A DNA stretch of 64,000 nt from Sphingobacterium corticibacter. GTDB lineage: Bacteria; Bacteroidota; Bacteroidia; Sphingobacteriales; Sphingobacteriaceae. The notes below the pieces were generated by a model, which was not told the origin of the DNA, ran no database searches, and saw only the letters and a list, made by a program, of their open reading frames with translations. A program made the position numbers and the translations under genes. The stretch is from NCBI RefSeq assembly GCF_003076635.1, contig NZ_QDKG01000003.1, positions 310,001-374,000 on the forward strand. Reading direction: 5' to 3'. Position 1 is the stretch's first letter. Each line of letters opens with the position of its first letter. Of the stretch, positions 61,608 to 64,000 are shown one piece after another.

Positions 61608-62027
61608 CTACTGCCCTAACTTCCTAAAGATGTTCGACATAGTTTCTTTATCCATGGCGTCCATATCTAACAAATTTAGGGAGATAACCATTTTCTCTGT
61701 TTCAGTTTTGTAATGCTGAAAGTGAGGGGTTTTTAAATGCGCTTTGTAAGCTTCCTCGTTCGCATAGATTTCTAAAATTTTTATTAGAGTTGGATTTTCC
61801 TTTTCGAACATAGGGAAAATTGTAATTACACCAGATTCCAATCGTACGGAAGCTTCAGCTTCTTCAATGAGAATCGCTTTGTATGCTTCAAGATGGCTCG
61901 GTTCTATTTCAACTTCTGCAATTCGTACCATCATATTATCTGTAGCAAATTCGACTTTTTTCCGACCGCATGATACAGTCATCGTCATGATCAATAATAA
62001 TAAATGGATTGCGATATTGGTTTTCAT
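61608..62027 (-). CDS. ABM-domain (antibiotic-biosynthesis-monooxygenase-like) lipoprotein
   Basis: 139 residues. A lipoprotein signal ends in TVSC (Cys at about 20), so the domain faces the periplasm. The mature part matches the ABM/quinol monooxygenase ferredoxin-like fold: VRIAEVEIEPSHLEAYKAILIEEAEASVRLESGVITIFPMFEKENPTLIKILEIYANEEAYKAHLKTPHFQHYK (core blocks VRIAEVEIEPSHLEAYK and EAYKAHLKTPHFQHY). Members act as cofactor-free monooxygenases or have unknown roles. Substrate unknown. Confidence 0.78.
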   Translation of the reverse strand: MKTNIAIHLLLLIMTMTVSCGRKKVEFATDNMMVRIAEVEIEPSHLEAYKAILIEEAEASVRLESGVITIFPMFEKENPTLIKILEIYANEEAYKAHLKTPHFQHYKTETEKMVISLNLLDMDAMDKETMSNIFRKLGQ

Positions 62028-62337
62028 TTACACATCAGATTTCTACTAATCTAAATAAAACCAATGGTTAATTTGGGGTACCTATATTAAAAAATGAATC
62101 ACTGAACTGAAACTAGCAAGTAGTTTCGCGATAATTTACGGCTTTCTGATCTAAGTACCTGATTTATGTAAACTAAATACCTGTATCTCTTATAAGCATG
62201 TGCTTGGCACCTACTTTGACTATTCTTTTTCGGCTTGTCGATCCACTACAATAAGCTTTTTACAAATCTACCATACGTCGGGATGAGGTATTTCAACCCC
62301 AACAGTACAGTAAGTATAAAACGAAAAACGCTATCAC
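62028..62337. other. Intergenic region between divergent genes
   Basis: 310 nt. AT-rich and without an ORF of interest or a clean TAnnTTTG; the closest is TACTTTG near 62214-62220, one base short. It must hold the promoters of the ABM lipoprotein (minus) and the glycosyltransferase (plus). Confidence 0.4.
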
Positions 62338-63426
62338 ATGAAAATTGGAATAATTGCACACTTGAAACATCCTATCCGTAAACCATTTATGGGTGGATTA
62401 GAAGCATTTACATACGACATTACTACATTATTGATGCGTCGCGGACATGATGTTACTTTATTCGCCAGTGAACATTCAGATCCTGCTCTCCCCTTGCACT
62501 CTATTATGAGCGATATGGATTATGATAGAGAGACTTTCAGTCGGTTTCGCGCGCATGAGCTTTCAGAAGATTTCATATCCACGCATCACGCCTATCTGGA
62601 ACTCATGCAGGACATTGATAATCAGAGCTTTGATTTAATCTTCAATAATAGCCTAAACTATGTTCCGATCACCATGTCGACGATCATCAATACGCCGATG
62701 GTGACCGTTTTGCACACGCCGCCAATATTCGAAATGAAGCGTGCAATTGGCAAAATAAAAGATAAAAATAAGATGCATTATGTGTCGGTTTCTCAATCCA
62801 ATGCACAATCTTGGAAGCCTTACATGCCCTCCGGATGTCATGTTATCAATAATGGAATTGATGTAAAGAAATGGACTTTCTCTTCGCAGAATGATCGGGA
62901 GTACGTTATTTGGTTTGGTCGAATACATCCAGATAAGGGTACTCACTACGCGATTGAGGCTGCTCGATTAGCAGGCAAAACTATTAAGATCGCTGGTTCA
63001 ATTGCAGATCGTCATTATTTTGATACGAATGTAGCGCCTTTATTGGGCAAAGATGCGGAATGGGTAGATTTGTGTACACACGACCAGCTCAATCTGCTGA
63101 TTGGTCAAGCAGAGGTAAGTATTATCACACCGTGTTGGGATGAGCCTTTTGGTTTAGTCGTAGCAGAAAGTTTGGCCTGCGGCACACCGGTTGCAGGATT
63201 TGCGCGAGGCGCATTGCCGCATATTCTCACCGACGATATTGGATCGCTAACAGCGTCATGTAATACGCATGAGTTAGCCGAATGTATCGTTAAGGCGAGT
63301 CAACTCTCCAGATCTGCATGTCGATCCTATGCCGAAAAAGAACTAGGTATGGATAAGATGGTATCTGCTTACGAAGCATTATTCCATGAGATAGTAGATA
63401 CCAAATATTTGCCTCATGCCATATAA
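62338..63426 (+). CDS. Glycosyltransferase family 4
   Basis: 362 residues, GT-B fold. N-terminal FMGGLEAFTYDITTLLMRRGHDVTLFAS is the acceptor-side domain; VINNGIDVKKWTF, YVIWFGRIHPDKGTHYAIEAARLAG, and WDEPFGLVVAESLACGTPVAGFARGALPHILTDDIG with the EPFGLVVAE sugar-nucleotide site (EX7E) are the GT4 motifs. Sugar and acceptor are unknown. Overlaps the next gene by 11 nt, so a glycan-related cluster probably continues beyond the window. Confidence 0.88.
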   Translation: MKIGIIAHLKHPIRKPFMGGLEAFTYDITTLLMRRGHDVTLFASEHSDPALPLHSIMSDMDYDRETFSRFRAHELSEDFISTHHAYLELMQDIDNQSFDLIFNNSLNYVPITMSTIINTPMVTVLHTPPIFEMKRAIGKIKDKNKMHYVSVSQSNAQSWKPYMPSGCHVINNGIDVKKWTFSSQNDREYVIWFGRIHPDKGTHYAIEAARLAGKTIKIAGSIADRHYFDTNVAPLLGKDAEWVDLCTHDQLNLLIGQAEVSIITPCWDEPFGLVVAESLACGTPVAGFARGALPHILTDDIGSLTASCNTHELAECIVKASQLSRSACRSYAEKELGMDKMVSAYEALFHEIVDTKYLPHAI

Positions 63427-64000
63427 GTATAGCTATTATGTACATCATCATGGTTCGGGGCACATTATGCGTGCTATTGCTATTGCAAAGGGACTTCCGA
63501 ATCAGAACATCACTTTCTTAGGTAGTGACTTACTACCTTATTGTAAGCTAATACCGGATAATGTAAATTGTGTGCATCTACCGATTGATACAGCTGGTGC
63601 AGAAGATGTCCACCATATTTTAGATCCCGTATCCTTTTTGCATTACGCGCCATTGCGTGTTTCAGGTTTACTGCACAGAAATGCAATAATCATTGACTTT
63701 TTTAGAAGAAACCCAGAAACTATCCTATTGATTGATGTTTCTGCAGAAGTAGCTTTGTTAGCTCGGCTTTGTGGTATACCCACCGTACTTATCAGACAAA
63801 ATGGTATACGGAATGATATCGCACATCGTCTCGCCTATGAGAGTGCGCAACTAATTATTGCGCCACTTCCTTCCTTTTTGGATTCGAAGTTTGACAATCC
63901 TGCCTACCACAAGACATTGTACGCTGGCGGCTTTTCACGCTATACGCATGTAAAACATCAAGATCAGTTGGGGAATGATGTAGCCGTATTTTTGGGGCAA
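63416..64000 (+). CDS. Glycosyltransferase, MurG/GT28-like, 5' part
   Basis: At least 195 residues, open at the window edge. ATG at 63416 lies inside the end of the GT4 gene. YYVHHHGSGHIMRAIAIAKGL (residues about 7-27) carries the glycine-rich GSGH motif of MurG-like GT-B enzymes. Later ETILLIDVSAEVALLARLCGIPTVLIRQNG and APLPSFLDSKF fit the same N-terminal domain. It is followed by YAGGFSR, perhaps the linker. No donor can be assigned. Confidence 0.65.
   Translation, partial: MPYKYSYYVHHHGSGHIMRAIAIAKGLPNQNITFLGSDLLPYCKLIPDNVNCVHLPIDTAGAEDVHHILDPVSFLHYAPLRVSGLLHRNAIIIDFFRRNPETILLIDVSAEVALLARLCGIPTVLIRQNGIRNDIAHRLAYESAQLIIAPLPSFLDSKFDNPAYHKTLYAGGFSRYTHVKHQDQLGNDVAVFLGQ

Overview
The window looks like chromosome from a member of the Bacteroidota, most likely the Sphingobacteriaceae. 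I base this on several things together. Promoters match the Bacteroidota pattern TTTG - about 20 nt - TAnnTTTG (clearest at 49233-49263). Shine-Dalgarno sequences are mostly weak or absent. The window carries a long PurF-type amidotransferase, a fimbrillin-like lipoprotein, a Bacteroidota-style sulfite reductase with a C-terminal HEPN-like tail, and a zeaxanthin-type carotenoid set. Base composition is moderate, and genes are tightly packed on both strands. I see no rRNA, tRNA, CRISPR array, transposase or prophage. The family name is inference; the phylum is well supported.

Layout. 0.1-8.6 kb: lipocalin-like protein, PurF-like amidophosphoribosyltransferase, HPP membrane protein, ceramidase-like lipoprotein or membrane protein, a selenoprotein-W-like protein, DUF808 and YitT membrane proteins, a small exported protein, and lycopene cyclase crtY. 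8.6-20 kb: a run of minus-strand genes with a 39-codon ORF, a double-kinase hybrid sensor, tcdA, a TatD nuclease, an FMN reductase, two exported unknowns, lpxB, a Ycf48-like beta-propeller protein, YceH and fmt. A mosaic REP-like repeat lies at 16.0-16.2 kb. 20-25.9 kb: a LolC/E-type permease, icd, a threonine-aldolase-like enzyme, metA and a topoisomerase IB.

26.1-32.4 kb: an eight-gene carotenoid and light operon, marR-crtI-crtB-SRPBCC-crtZ-lipocalin-photolyase-idi, with overlapping or near-contiguous genes. With the distant crtY it can take GGPP to zeaxanthin: idi feeds isoprenoid units, crtB makes phytoene, crtI desaturates, crtY cyclises and crtZ hydroxylates. crtE is not in the window. 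32.5-37.6 kb: a protease-inhibitor-like lipoprotein, a GNAT acetyltransferase, an AT-rich island with a 54-residue peptide gene followed by a fimbrillin-like/amidotransferase-fold lipoprotein, an FMN reductase and YkvA.

37.6-50.7 kb: purL, a second Blc-type lipocalin, DUF4268, S1/P1 nuclease, M13 peptidase, uxaC, a candidate small RNA, a large RluA-family pseudouridine synthase and a dicarboxylate symporter. 50.8-60.9 kb: pstSCAB on the minus strand, divergent from a complete sulfate-assimilation and siroheme operon (sir, cobA, met8-like, APS reductase, cysD, cysN). 61-64 kb: two exported proteins, then the start of a glycosyltransferase cluster cut by the window end.

The most unusual items are the 54-residue peptide/fimbrillin-amidotransferase pair, the candidate small RNA at 47.3 kb, several perfect palindromes in promoter regions, and the lipocalin, SRPBCC and photolyase genes carried in the carotenoid operon.
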